Source: Helicobacter canadensis MIT 98-5491
Lineage (GTDB): Bacteria > Campylobacterota > Campylobacteria > Campylobacterales > Helicobacteraceae
DNA length: 64,000 nucleotides
Direction of reading: 5' to 3'
Assembly: GCF_000162575.1 (NCBI RefSeq)
Contig: NZ_CM000776.2
Location: 1,269,629-1,333,628, forward strand
Shown here: positions 35,130 to 44,032 of the stretch, piece after piece
How the letters are laid out: each line of letters begins with the position of its first letter
Position numbering within the stretch: the stretch's first letter is position 1
Program-made: the position numbers and the translations under genes
The notes under the pieces: generated by a model
The model's input: only the letters and a program-made list of their open reading frames with translations
Told to the model about the DNA's origin: nothing
Database searches by the model: none

Positions 35130-36758
35130 CTAAAAATCAAGCAATGTCTTTATAGCCCTCTGATGCCATCTTACTTGATTGCCTTCTTCTATTAATCGCT
35201 CAAACCGCTTTTGATATTCCAAAAAATTCTTTGGAAGCAAAAAATTTAGCATCTCTTCTTCTCCAATACGATCTTGATTCTTTTGATAAATCTCGCTTAA
35301 TGCCAAAAATCCTGCTTTAGATAAAAAATACACATACAAAGCTTTTGCAATCTCTCTACTCTTAGGACGCAAAACTAAAATTCCCGCATTAGGCAACACT
35401 CTTTTATCGCCTATTCTTTCTCCAATAATTGCTAACTTAGGAGAAACTCCACGCATAGAAAGCAAAATATCATAAGCTTGGATTCTAAGTTTTTCAATTC
35501 GCTTTTGATCGCTTTTAGGTGAAAACTCCAAAAAAACTTCACTAAAACCATAATCTTCAAAATCTTTGATTCCAACATTATAGCAGTCCATCAAAACTTC
35601 ATCTTTTTTAGATTCAACCCTCTGCCCCCTATAAACACACTCCAAAAATTCACCAAGCAGCACAGAATCACAAATATCTTTTTTTTGCGTGTAATAAGAA
35701 GCTTTGAAATTCCCCTCATCAAGATCTCTATAATCAACCAACCTAGAAATATCTGAATCTTGTTTGCTAAGATATTCATCATAAATCCTATCAATATTTG
35801 TTAGTCTATTATACTTTCCCTCTTTGAGGTAAAATTTTTGAGCATCAATAAAAAAAACTTTTTTATTTTCTTGTTTTGACAAAATAAGCAATGAAAACTC
35901 TTCAACCTGATGAGGAAAAATATTTCTAGGAAATTCTACTACGCCCTCAAGCAGTCTTTTTTCTTTTAGAAACTTTCTTAAACGCTTACCATAAGCTTTC
36001 TGCAACAACAAAGAACGAACAATAAAAATACCTTTTTGTTTAAAATGTCTTAGCGTATAAGCCAAAAAAGGAATCTCTGGAATACTTTTCACAAAAGGTT
36101 CCAAATCATTGTCTCTAAAATCCCATAGATTTAAAGATGATTCCAAAGGAAAATAGCAAAAAGCTTTATTAGCTTCCAAACTCCTAAAGGCAGATTCTTT
36201 AAAAATATCTGCTACTGCCAAATAACTTCGTTTAAATCCCATAAAAATGGATAGAATCTTAGCAAGATAGAGAATCTTTGGATGAATATCTTCCCCATAA
36301 TAATCAAAATTTCTTTCATCCATCCCAAACAATAAACTCCCCAAACCACAACAAGGATTATAAATACTCTCGTTACTTTTCATATCTAAGAGTTTGCAAA
36401 CCAAAAGATTCACTTCAATAGGAGTAGCGTATTCATAAAGCCCCAAAATCGTCTTATGCAACACAATAATTTGAATAAAATTTTCCAAATCTCTTGGAGT
36501 AATTTCATAATCTAGCAATGCTTTTAAAATCTTTTTGCGATTAATCTTTGGATTTGCACTAAAGGCTTCTAGCCCATAACCCTTTAAAATAGCAGAAATA
36601 TCCTCATCAATTTGCTGCTTATCTCCATCTATCAATCCCTTTAGGCATTTTTTATCTTTGGAGATCAGCAAAAACTCCAAAATAATTCTTAAAACATCAA
36701 GATTATCTTTGTGGAATTTTTGAAGGTATTGAAAAATTTGCAATAATTCTTTTAACAT
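35130..36758 (-). CDS. HsdM-like N6-methylase fold with target-recognition tail, catalytic motif absent
   Basis: 542 residues resembling a fused type I M-S protein. Helical N-terminus (1-100), SAM-fold with EYATPIEVNLLVCKLL and motif I NPCCGLGSLL (134-143), acidic YGEDIHP (154-160), then ADIFKE. Where NPP(F/Y) is expected, the sequence is NKAFCYFPLE (197-206), so the catalytic motif IV is missing. EGVVEFPRNIF (271-281) matches the usual downstream block. Residues about 365-515 look like a HsdS-type recognition domain (LGEFLECVYRGQRV, AYDILLSMRGVS, VLPNAGILVLRP). No hsdR is nearby. Coupled to the permease gene by a 1-bp overlap. Possibly a DNA-binding or regulatory relic. Confidence 0.7.
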   Translation of the reverse strand: MLKELLQIFQYLQKFHKDNLDVLRIILEFLLISKDKKCLKGLIDGDKQQIDEDISAILKGYGLEAFSANPKINRKKILKALLDYEITPRDLENFIQIIVLHKTILGLYEYATPIEVNLLVCKLLDMKSNESIYNPCCGLGSLLFGMDERNFDYYGEDIHPKILYLAKILSIFMGFKRSYLAVADIFKESAFRSLEANKAFCYFPLESSLNLWDFRDNDLEPFVKSIPEIPFLAYTLRHFKQKGIFIVRSLLLQKAYGKRLRKFLKEKRLLEGVVEFPRNIFPHQVEEFSLLILSKQENKKVFFIDAQKFYLKEGKYNRLTNIDRIYDEYLSKQDSDISRLVDYRDLDEGNFKASYYTQKKDICDSVLLGEFLECVYRGQRVESKKDEVLMDCYNVGIKDFEDYGFSEVFLEFSPKSDQKRIEKLRIQAYDILLSMRGVSPKLAIIGERIGDKRVLPNAGILVLRPKSREIAKALYVYFLSKAGFLALSEIYQKNQDRIGEEEMLNFLLPKNFLEYQKRFERLIEEGNQVRWHQRAIKTLLDF

Positions 36759-38002
36759 TATTGATACATTGGCAAAACATTAAAGACAAACAAAATATGG
36801 CAAATTCCTACCACACAACCAAAAATTAAAAGCGTATAAATAGTGAAATTACCACCTTTAACTCGATAATTAATCTCTTGATTTGCCACCCTTTTTCGCG
36901 AAGCTCTAAGAAGTAAGGCAGGAATCACCACCGACCAAATCGTCGCAGCAAGTCCTGCCCAACCAATTGCAAGCAAAAATCCATCAGGATAAACCATGCC
37001 CGCAATAATTGGTGGTGCAAAAGTCACAAGCATTGTTTTTGTTCGCCCTACTCTACTATCATCAAATCCACATAAATCTGCCATATAATCAAATAGCCCA
37101 AGTCCAGCCCCCAAAAACGAAGTGGCTACCGCTAAAAACGCAAAAGCGTCCAACATTCTTAATAAAAAATTACCATTAAGATTACTGCTTGCTGCTTCAA
37201 TCAGATGGCTAACATTCCCACCTGCTGCAATGACTTCTTTAAAATCACTTCGCATAATATTCCCATCACACGCAACAATCCATATTACATAAGCTAAAAG
37301 TGCAATCAATGTCCCATAAACAAGGCATTTATTAATAGAAATAGAATCTTTACCAAAATACTTCACTAAGCTTGGCACTGAAGCGTGAAAACAAAAAGAA
37401 GTCAAATAAGTTGAGACCGCTGCAAACACAAAAATTCCATAACTACTTCCATCATTTTGTAAATCCAAAAGCAAAGAAGTTTTTATTTCACCAAGCATTC
37501 CACTCATTGCAAAAATAAAAGTAATAACCATCCCACCAATCATCACTACCGAAAATCTATCAACTGCATAAGTGCTCCACCATACACAAGCACTCAATAA
37601 AATCGCAAAAAGCAATCCCGATAAAAGCTTAGGGGGTTCATATCCAAATAACGCAACAGAAGTATGTGCCACCATAGAACCTCCACCGCTAACATAAGCA
37701 TAGAGTAGAATATATAGCACAAAGGCTACACTCAAACCATTTACAAGATTCCAAAATTTTCCTAAATTATCATAAACAAGCGTATGAAAACTTGCCCCAG
37801 GATTATAATTAAGATTAACTTCCAAAATGGCTTGAGAAGAAAGTAACATCATTAACCAAGTAACCACCATAAGCCCCAAAGACCACCAAATCCACATTCC
37901 AGCAGAGATTGTTGGCAAAGCCAACATTCCAGCCCCAATTGCTGTCCCTGAAATAATCATTGTTCCACCTAATACGCTAGGCTTTTTTCCAATTCCAAAC
38001 AT
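36758..38002 (-). CDS. Aromatic amino-acid permease (TyrP/Mtr family)
   Basis: 414-residue inner-membrane carrier of the HAAAP family (11-12 helices) for tyrosine or tryptophan. The N-terminal VLGGTMIISGTAIGAGMLALPTISAGMW (10-37) is the family signature; the conserved SFCFHASVPSLVKYFGKD segment is near 205-222. Full length compared with E. coli TyrP/TnaB. Its stop overlaps the start of the methylase-like gene downstream, so they are one transcript although unrelated. Confidence 0.9.
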   Translation of the reverse strand: MFGIGKKPSVLGGTMIISGTAIGAGMLALPTISAGMWIWWSLGLMVVTWLMMLLSSQAILEVNLNYNPGASFHTLVYDNLGKFWNLVNGLSVAFVLYILLYAYVSGGGSMVAHTSVALFGYEPPKLLSGLLFAILLSACVWWSTYAVDRFSVVMIGGMVITFIFAMSGMLGEIKTSLLLDLQNDGSSYGIFVFAAVSTYLTSFCFHASVPSLVKYFGKDSISINKCLVYGTLIALLAYVIWIVACDGNIMRSDFKEVIAAGGNVSHLIEAASSNLNGNFLLRMLDAFAFLAVATSFLGAGLGLFDYMADLCGFDDSRVGRTKTMLVTFAPPIIAGMVYPDGFLLAIGWAGLAATIWSVVIPALLLRASRKRVANQEINYRVKGGNFTIYTLLIFGCVVGICHILFVFNVLPMYQ

Positions 38003-38075
38003 TCACTTACCTAATGCCAAAATATAAATTAAATTGCAAGATTATAGCAAATTTAATTCTAAAACAATGTGAATA

Positions 38076-38084
38076 TGATATAAT
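38076..38084 (+). promoter_or_regulatory. Extended -10 promoter of the coiled-coil periplasmic protein gene
   Basis: TGATATAAT, 33 bp ahead of the ATG at 38117, in the gap between divergent genes. Confidence 0.5.
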
Positions 38085-38116
38085 TGAGGTAAAATTTTAC
38101 ACAAAAAGGATTGCCG

Positions 38117-38542
38117 ATGCAAAAAAAATTTTTATTTTTAATTTCAAATTTAGTGCTTGCTGCCTCCCTTGCTCACGCTCTACCGCCAAAAGAGGCTCCA
38201 AAAGCACCAAAAGGCATCACTGAAACACTTTATCGCGACTCTAGCTTTAGTCAAAAAAGAGAAATTCGCAATATTCAATACCAATTTCATCAAGATCTTC
38301 GCAAACAAACCGAAAAATACCGCAACAATAACGACAAATTACGCCTAGAGAAAGATTTGCTTTTGCTTGATTTAGAAGAAGCAAAAATCCAAAAAGATCA
38401 AACTAAAATCCAAAATCTTTACCAGTCTATTGCTAAAAAAGAAGCACAAATTCAGCAAAACAAACACGAAGAACGCAATGTTCGATACAATCTTGAATCC
38501 AAAATGAATGCAGCAATCAATAAAATTCTTGGAATCCAATAA
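38117..38542 (+). CDS. Secreted coiled-coil protein, Spy/CnrR-like pattern
   Basis: 141 residues from the ATG at 38117, which has AAAAGGA six bases ahead; an in-frame TTG two codons upstream overlaps that site and is unlikely. A signal peptide (MQKKFLFLISNLVLAASLAHA, cleavage before LPPKEAP) directs it to the periplasm. The mature part is nearly all helical, rich in Lys/Glu/Gln, with heptad-like spacing over about 50-125. The pattern of repeated charged helices resembles CpxP/Spy/CnrR-type periplasmic chaperones and metal sensors, but no LTxxQ motif is present. Function unassigned. Confidence 0.65.
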   Translation: MQKKFLFLISNLVLAASLAHALPPKEAPKAPKGITETLYRDSSFSQKREIRNIQYQFHQDLRKQTEKYRNNNDKLRLEKDLLLLDLEEAKIQKDQTKIQNLYQSIAKKEAQIQQNKHEERNVRYNLESKMNAAINKILGIQ

Positions 38543-38567
38543 AAGCCTTAATTTCAGGCTTTTATTG
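38537..38567 (+). terminator. Hairpin after the coiled-coil protein gene
   Basis: 11-bp perfect stem CAATAAAAGCC / GGCTTTTATTG with a 9-base loop, covering the stop codon and ending 7 bp before the metF ATG. It acts as a terminator or as a structure in the metF leader; metF has no evident ribosome site. Confidence 0.6.
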
Positions 38568-38574
38568 CTACAAA

Positions 38575-39483
38575 ATGAATAAAATTGAAACTTTTATTGA
38601 AACTCTAAGAAGTCATAAGAAATGCTTTACTTACGAGTTTTCTTCTCCGGCTAGTTTTTCTCTAGAAGCACTCTTTGAGACAATAAAGAAAGAAAATCTC
38701 CCCGCAAAGATTGATGCTTTTGTTTGCACTGATTCTCCCCTTGCAAAACTCAAACACAATGCAATCTTAGCAAGCCTAAAACTCCAAAATACTTTTGAGA
38801 TTCCAAGCATTACAACAATGTCAATGAGAGATAGAAATACCTTAGCGCTTCAAAGTGAATTAATTGGTATGAATAGCCTTGATTTGCGATTAATCTTAGC
38901 ACTCACTGGAGATCCCATAAGACACGGGAATCAGCCACAAGCCAAAGGAATCTTTGAGGGTAATAGCAATGTTTTACTCAAAACAATCTGTCAATTAAAT
39001 ACCGCAAAAGACATCAATAACAATCCAATACAAGGAGATTTTAAGCCCTTCTATCCTTTTAGTGTGCTAAATTCTTATTCTAACAAAAAGCAAAATCTTT
39101 ATAAGAAAATGCAAGAAAAGATTCAAAATGGGGCTTTGGCAATTTTTACACAACCCATTTATGATCTTGAAATTGCAGAAGAATTGCTCCAATGGTCAAA
39201 TCAAATCAATCAAGAATGCAACACCCATTGCGTATTAATATTTGGATTCTTCCCCATCACTTCTTATAAAACTGCCCTTTTTTTGCACAATAAATTACCT
39301 GGAGTTTTTGTGCCACAAGGCTATTTAGAATCTATGGAAAAAGCTTCCCAAAAAGGAATGGAATTTGAGATAGGATTACAAAAAAGCCAAGAGCTTTTCA
39401 ATCATCTCTGTAAAATCCACAACAAAATTCACCTTATGAGTGCAAATAAAGCAGACATTATTGGAAAAATTCTTAATGGTTGA
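38575..39483 (+). CDS. metF: 5,10-methylenetetrahydrofolate reductase family protein
   Basis: 302-residue TIM-barrel flavoenzyme that makes 5-methyl-THF for methionine synthesis. Early FTYEFSSPASFSLEALFETI, LILALTGDPIRHGNQPQAKG (about 103-122, the family GD-P loop), AIFTQPIYD (the TQ-x-x-(F/Y)-D motif, near 193-201) and FGFFPITSYKTALFLHNKLPGV (about 223-244) are visible. No Shine-Dalgarno is evident before the ATG, which sits 7 bp after a hairpin. It overlaps ftsW by 8 bp. Confidence 0.85.
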   Translation: MNKIETFIETLRSHKKCFTYEFSSPASFSLEALFETIKKENLPAKIDAFVCTDSPLAKLKHNAILASLKLQNTFEIPSITTMSMRDRNTLALQSELIGMNSLDLRLILALTGDPIRHGNQPQAKGIFEGNSNVLLKTICQLNTAKDINNNPIQGDFKPFYPFSVLNSYSNKKQNLYKKMQEKIQNGALAIFTQPIYDLEIAEELLQWSNQINQECNTHCVLIFGFFPITSYKTALFLHNKLPGVFVPQGYLESMEKASQKGMEFEIGLQKSQELFNHLCKIHNKIHLMSANKADIIGKILNG

Positions 39484-40639
39484 TAAGCCACTCTTTTTTT
39501 TAAGCATAAGCCTCATTACTATTAGCATTATCTTTTCCTATTCGCTTTCTTCTTTTGCGATTTTATATTATGATTACAATGAATTTCATTTTATGTTAAG
39601 GCAACTGATTGCAGGAATTTTAGGGATTCTTTTGATGTGGGGAATTTCTCGATGCAATCCTGATAATTTTGTTTTAAAATTTGGCTTTATTTTATTTTTT
39701 GGCGGAATCTTTTTAATGTTTATTATGCATTTTCTCCCCGAAAGTCTTGCTACAAGCGCTGGAGGAGCGAAACGATGGATTAGATTCCCTCTTTTTTCCT
39801 TAGCACCTGTAGAGTTCTTTAAAATTGGCTTTATTGCTTTTTTGGCTTGGAGTTTTTCGCGTAAATTTTCCCTTATTGAAACCAAAACGCTCAAAGAAGA
39901 ATTTATTACTTTCCTGCCTTATGTATTTGTGTTTTTGATTGCAGTTTATCTGATTGCCATTTTACAAAATGACTTAGGACAAATCGTTCTTCTTGGAGTT
40001 ACTTTAGCCTTAATGATGATTTTTGCAGGTTCTTCTTTTAAACTCTTTGCAAATCTCTTAGCTCTTGCATCTGTTTTGTTTATTTTGGTAATTATCACAA
40101 GTGCTCACCGCATTATGCGTATTAAGGCGTGGTGGGCAGGAACGCAAGATCTCATTTTATCTTTCTTTCCGCAATCCATTGCCAATTCCTTACGCGTTGA
40201 AAATCTCCCTGAACCCTATCAAATACAACATTCTCTTAATGCAATTGCTAATGGAGGAATCTTTGGAGAAGGATTAGGAAATGGGCTTATTAAACTTGGT
40301 TTTTTAAGCGAAGTGCATACCGATGTCATTTTAGCAGGCATCACAGAAGAAATTGGTTTTATTGGTTTATTTGTTATTAGTCTTATTTTTCTAGCAATGA
40401 TTTATCGCATCTTAAGAATCGCCAATCGCTGCAAAAACACAATGTATTATTTATTTTGCTCTGGAATTGGAATTGTTTTGGGGCTTTCTTTTCTTATCAA
40501 CGCCTTTGGAATTTCTGGGTTAATTCCTATTAAAGGAATTGCCGTCCCTTTTTTAAGTTATGGGGGCAGTTCTATGCTCTCAACAAGCATAATGATTGGA
40601 CTAGTTTTATCCATTGGTAAAAAAGCTAAAATATCCTAA
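39476..40639 (+). CDS. ftsW: SEDS-family cell division protein FtsW
   Basis: Peptidoglycan glycosyltransferase of the divisome, 387 residues from the ATG at 39476 that overlaps the metF stop; a GTG at 39440 is less likely. Ten helices. SEDS landmarks: SAGGAKRWI (about 96-104), PVEFFKIGFIAFLAW, LQNDLGQIVLLG, YQIQHSLNAIANGGIFGEGLGNGLIKLGFLSEVHTDVILAGITEEIG (the extracytoplasmic loop 4 region) and IAVPFLSYGGSSML. The G-x-G-x-GL-x-K-LGFL version fits FtsW better than RodA. Confidence 0.87.
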   Translation: MVDKPLFFLSISLITISIIFSYSLSSFAILYYDYNEFHFMLRQLIAGILGILLMWGISRCNPDNFVLKFGFILFFGGIFLMFIMHFLPESLATSAGGAKRWIRFPLFSLAPVEFFKIGFIAFLAWSFSRKFSLIETKTLKEEFITFLPYVFVFLIAVYLIAILQNDLGQIVLLGVTLALMMIFAGSSFKLFANLLALASVLFILVIITSAHRIMRIKAWWAGTQDLILSFFPQSIANSLRVENLPEPYQIQHSLNAIANGGIFGEGLGNGLIKLGFLSEVHTDVILAGITEEIGFIGLFVISLIFLAMIYRILRIANRCKNTMYYLFCSGIGIVLGLSFLINAFGISGLIPIKGIAVPFLSYGGSSMLSTSIMIGLVLSIGKKAKIS

Positions 40640-40692
40640 TTTTAAGATTTTTTGATTACAATTCTCAAAAATTTTATTTTAAAGTGAGTTTT

Positions 40693-41949
40693 ATGAAAAA
40701 CATTCCCCTACCAAATACTCCTACTCTTGAAGGTAATCTAGATAAAAAACTCTTATTGCAAGTAGCAAAAGAATATCAAACCCCTCTTTTTGTTTATGAT
40801 TTTGATAAAATTGAAGAGTATTTCAATCAATTTAAACTTGCCTTTAGCGGTAGAAAATCATTAATCTGCTATGCCCTAAAAGCAAATTCTAATTTAAGCG
40901 TTATTAAAAAACTAGCTTCTTTAGAAAGCGGTGTAGATTGTGTTTCACTAGGAGAAATTAAACGCGCTATTCTAGCTGGAATCCCAACTTATAAAATCAT
41001 CTATAGCGGAGTTGGCAAACAAGACTATGAAATCCAAGAAGCCATCAAACTTGGAATACTTTTTATTAATATTGAAAGCAAAGAAGAATTACTTAAAGTC
41101 GAATCAATCGCAAAAACTCTCAATACAAAGGCTAGAATCTCTATTCGCGTTAATCCCGATATTGATCCACAAACTCACCCCTATATCTCAACAGGGCTCA
41201 AAGAAAACAAATTTGGAATTGGAGTTGAAGAGGCAAAAAGTCTCTATCTTTATGCACATAAATCAGAATCTTTAGAACCTATAGGAATTCATTTTCATAT
41301 AGGTAGCCAAATTACCAAACTCCAACCCATTGCAGAATCAGCACAAAAAATCGCTCAATTACTCCATAGCCTTTTAGCACTTAAGATTGATATTAAATTC
41401 TTTGATATTGGAGGAGGTTTAGGAATCACTTACAAAGATGAAACAACCATTAATCCTTATGATTATGCTCAAAGTATTTTAGAATGCTTAAGAGGGCTTG
41501 ATGTAACCATTATTTGCGAACCTGGTCGTTTTATTATGGGTAATTCTGGGGTTTTCTTAACTCAAGTGCTTTATGAAAAAATATCTCAAGAAAAACGCTT
41601 TGTTATTGTAAATGGTGCAATGAATGACTTAATCCGCCCTAGCCTTTATAATGCTTATCACAAAATCACTCCACTTAATCCAAGAGAAGGAGAACTAGCT
41701 CCTACAGATATTGTAGGACCTATTTGTGAAAGTGGGGATTATTTAGGTAAAAATATTGCACTACCCCCTTTAAAAGCTGGAGATATACTTGCTATTCTTA
41801 GTGCCGGTGCATATGGCTTTAGTATGTCAAGCAACTACAACACACGCCCTAGATGTGCTGAAGTAGCCATTTCACAAGGAAAGGCAAGATTAATTCGCAA
41901 AAGAGAAACTTTTGAAGATTTAATCGCACTAGAAAAAGATTATTTATAA
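40693..41949 (+). CDS. lysA: Diaminopimelate decarboxylase
   Basis: PLP enzyme making L-lysine from meso-diaminopimelate. Schiff-base Lys lies in ICYALKANSNL (about 57-67); glycine loop FDIGGGLGI, CEPGRFIMG, the active-site GPICESGDYLG (with Cys) and GAYGFSMSSNYNTRPR are seen. The ATG at 40693 gives 418 residues; an in-frame GTG at 40684 is three codons upstream. pheA starts 9 bp after it, as a two-gene amino-acid biosynthesis unit. Confidence 0.95.
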   Translation: MKNIPLPNTPTLEGNLDKKLLLQVAKEYQTPLFVYDFDKIEEYFNQFKLAFSGRKSLICYALKANSNLSVIKKLASLESGVDCVSLGEIKRAILAGIPTYKIIYSGVGKQDYEIQEAIKLGILFINIESKEELLKVESIAKTLNTKARISIRVNPDIDPQTHPYISTGLKENKFGIGVEEAKSLYLYAHKSESLEPIGIHFHIGSQITKLQPIAESAQKIAQLLHSLLALKIDIKFFDIGGGLGITYKDETTINPYDYAQSILECLRGLDVTIICEPGRFIMGNSGVFLTQVLYEKISQEKRFVIVNGAMNDLIRPSLYNAYHKITPLNPREGELAPTDIVGPICESGDYLGKNIALPPLKAGDILAILSAGAYGFSMSSNYNTRPRCAEVAISQGKARLIRKRETFEDLIALEKDYL

Positions 41950-41958
41950 GGAGTTTGA

Positions 41959-43023
41959 ATGAATTTACAGCTTTTTAGAAATGAAATTGATAAAATTGAT
42001 GATAATATTCTAGAGCTTCTAGAGAAGCGAATGGAGATTGTCAAACAAATTGGCAAAGCTAAAATCCAAACTAACTCTCCAGTTTATCGCCCAGAAAGAG
42101 AAAGAGAAATCATTGATAGGCTTAATCACAAAAAACCAACCTTTTTAACTAGAAGTGCTATTGAATCAATCTACCTAGAAATCTTTGCAGTAAGTCGAAA
42201 CCTTGAATTACCAGAACGCGTAGCTTATCTTGGACCTGTTGGAAGCTACACACACCAAGCTGCTGAAAGTCGTTTTGGAGCTATATGCGAATATTTTTCA
42301 CACAACACTATCACTTCTGCTATAAAAAGTGTCAAAGAAGGGAGAGCAAGTTATGCGGTAGTGCCTATTGAAAATAATCAAAATGGTGCTGTTGGAGAAA
42401 CTCTTGATATGCTAAAAGAAACAGATCTTAAGATTGTTGCTGAAATTTATATGCCTATCCATCATTGCTTTGCAAGTATTTCACAAAAGCTCCAAGACAT
42501 ACAAATCATCTATTCAAAAGACATTGCATTTGGTCAATGTCACCATTTCTTAAGCGAACACAGCCTTGATCATATCCAGAGAATCCCAGTTGATTCCACT
42601 GCTAAAGCTACGCAACTTGCCGCTCAAAATCCACAATGTGCTGCAATCTGCTCTCACATCGCAGCTAAACTCTATAATGTGCCTATTTTATTTGAAAATA
42701 TTGAAGATAGTGCGGGCAATAAAACGCGTTTTATTATTATTAGCAATTTCAAAAATCAACGCTGCGGTAAAGACAAAACTTCAATTTTTGCTAATCTTAC
42801 CAACACCAACAAACCAGGTGCTTTGTATAATTTACTCTATGATATTAGAGATTTAAATATCAATATGACCTCTATACAATCACGCCCTGCACACACAGGT
42901 GATGATTTCCAATATTGTTTTTTTATTGATATTGATGGACATATTGATGATGCCAACATTAATGAATTATTTCAGCGTTACCCAAAAGAACTCAAATGGC
43001 TTGGTAGCTACTTGAAAAATTAA
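41959..43023 (+). CDS. pheA: Chorismate mutase / prephenate dehydratase (P-protein)
   Basis: 354 residues: AroQ-type chorismate mutase (about 1-85, with RNEIDKIDDNILELLEKRMEIVKQIGKAK and VYRPEREREI), prephenate dehydratase (about 90-270, with AYLGPVGSYTHQAA, VVPIENNQNGAVGETLD, and the catalytic TRF of NKTRFIIIS), and a C-terminal ACT domain (275-354) that includes GALYNLLYDI and the ESRP-like SIQSRPA loop binding phenylalanine. It is therefore expected to be feedback-inhibited. Clustered with lysA. Confidence 0.95.
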   Translation: MNLQLFRNEIDKIDDNILELLEKRMEIVKQIGKAKIQTNSPVYRPEREREIIDRLNHKKPTFLTRSAIESIYLEIFAVSRNLELPERVAYLGPVGSYTHQAAESRFGAICEYFSHNTITSAIKSVKEGRASYAVVPIENNQNGAVGETLDMLKETDLKIVAEIYMPIHHCFASISQKLQDIQIIYSKDIAFGQCHHFLSEHSLDHIQRIPVDSTAKATQLAAQNPQCAAICSHIAAKLYNVPILFENIEDSAGNKTRFIIISNFKNQRCGKDKTSIFANLTNTNKPGALYNLLYDIRDLNINMTSIQSRPAHTGDDFQYCFFIDIDGHIDDANINELFQRYPKELKWLGSYLKN

Positions 43024-43035
43024 TACGATAAATAA

Positions 43036-43041
43036 TATAAT
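43036..43041 (+). promoter_or_regulatory. Candidate -10 element for fliL
   Basis: TATAAT in the 43-bp gap between pheA and fliL, 26 bp before the ATG. Confidence 0.35.
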
Positions 43042-43066
43042 ATTTTTTTAAAAATAAGGAGTTAAA

Positions 43067-43600
43067 ATGGCTGATGAAGAGCAAAAAGAATCTAAACTAG
43101 CAAGTCTCAAACAAAACAAAATGATTTTATTCATTATCATTGGTGTTGTTGCATTGCTTTTGATTATCCTAATTGTTGTTGGGATTTTAATCTTTAGTGG
43201 TGGAGATGAAACGCAATCCCAAGATGCAAATCAACCCACTCAAAGCTCTGCTTCTAAAAGTAGCGTCGCAAATCCAAATAGCTCACTTTTAAATGTAGGT
43301 CCTATGTATCCTCTTGATCAATTTATTGTCAATCTAGTTTCTACAGGAGGTGGAAAACGCTATTTGAAAACTGCAATTGCATTGGAAATGAGTATCGCTG
43401 AAATGCAACCAGAACTTGACACAAAAGTGAATATCTTACGCGATACTATCATTACAATTTTAGCTTCTAAGACCTTTGAAGAAATACAGACTACAAGAGG
43501 CAAACAAAAACTTAAAGAAGAAATTATTGCTCGTCTTAATGAATTTTTAGTGGATGGTAGAATTTCAAATGTTTTCTTTACTGAATTTGTGGTGCAATGA
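43067..43600 (+). CDS. fliL: Flagellar basal-body protein FliL
   Basis: 177 residues. Short cytoplasmic N-terminus, one membrane helix (about 19-44, ILFIIIGVVALLLIILIVVGILIF), a flexible Ser/Gln/Asn linker and a periplasmic stomatin-like domain (about 85-177; MYPLDQFIVNLVSTGGGKRYLKTAIALEMS, ending FFTEFVVQ). FliL rings the stator units and supports torque. acpS starts 3 bp downstream with a TTG, a gene pair also familiar from H. pylori. Confidence 0.9.
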   Translation: MADEEQKESKLASLKQNKMILFIIIGVVALLLIILIVVGILIFSGGDETQSQDANQPTQSSASKSSVANPNSSLLNVGPMYPLDQFIVNLVSTGGGKRYLKTAIALEMSIAEMQPELDTKVNILRDTIITILASKTFEEIQTTRGKQKLKEEIIARLNEFLVDGRISNVFFTEFVVQ

Positions 43601-43603
43601 TCC

Positions 43604-43972
43604 TTGTTTGAATTAGGTATAGATTTAGTTTCTATTGCAAGAATAGAAACTTTTTTGCAAAGATTTAATCAAAAAGGGCTTGCTCGATTTCTTAACGCAG
43701 AAGAAATAAAACTCGCCAAAAACTCTCAAACTATTGCAGGTTTTTGGGCAGCAAAAGAAGCTTGTTCTAAAGCTTTAAAATGTGGTATTTCTAAAGAATT
43801 AAACTTTCATGATATGATTATCTCAAAAGATAAAAAAGGTGCTCCCTTGCTTACTTTAACAAAAAATAAAATGGAGCACTTTAATCTCCATTCACTAAGC
43901 CTCTCCATCTCCCATGATAGCGGCTTTGCTATTGCAGTTGTAGCAGTAATTTTTAAAAATAAAGAAACTTAA
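43604..43972 (+). CDS. acpS: Holo-[acyl-carrier-protein] synthase
   Basis: Transfers 4'-phosphopantetheine from CoA to acyl carrier protein. The Mg-binding Asp is in LGIDLVSIARIE (4-15), the second in the FWAAKEACSKAL motif (about 47-58), and the C-terminal SISHDSGFAIAVV is typical. 122 residues is normal. The only suitable start is a TTG 3 bp after the fliL stop, so it probably depends on translational coupling to fliL. Confidence 0.92.
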   Translation: MFELGIDLVSIARIETFLQRFNQKGLARFLNAEEIKLAKNSQTIAGFWAAKEACSKALKCGISKELNFHDMIISKDKKGAPLLTLTKNKMEHFNLHSLSLSISHDSGFAIAVVAVIFKNKET

Positions 43973-44032
43973 TAGCATTATAATCCAAAAAATAATATAA
44001 TCAGGAGCCTAAATTCAATTCTAAGGATTTTT

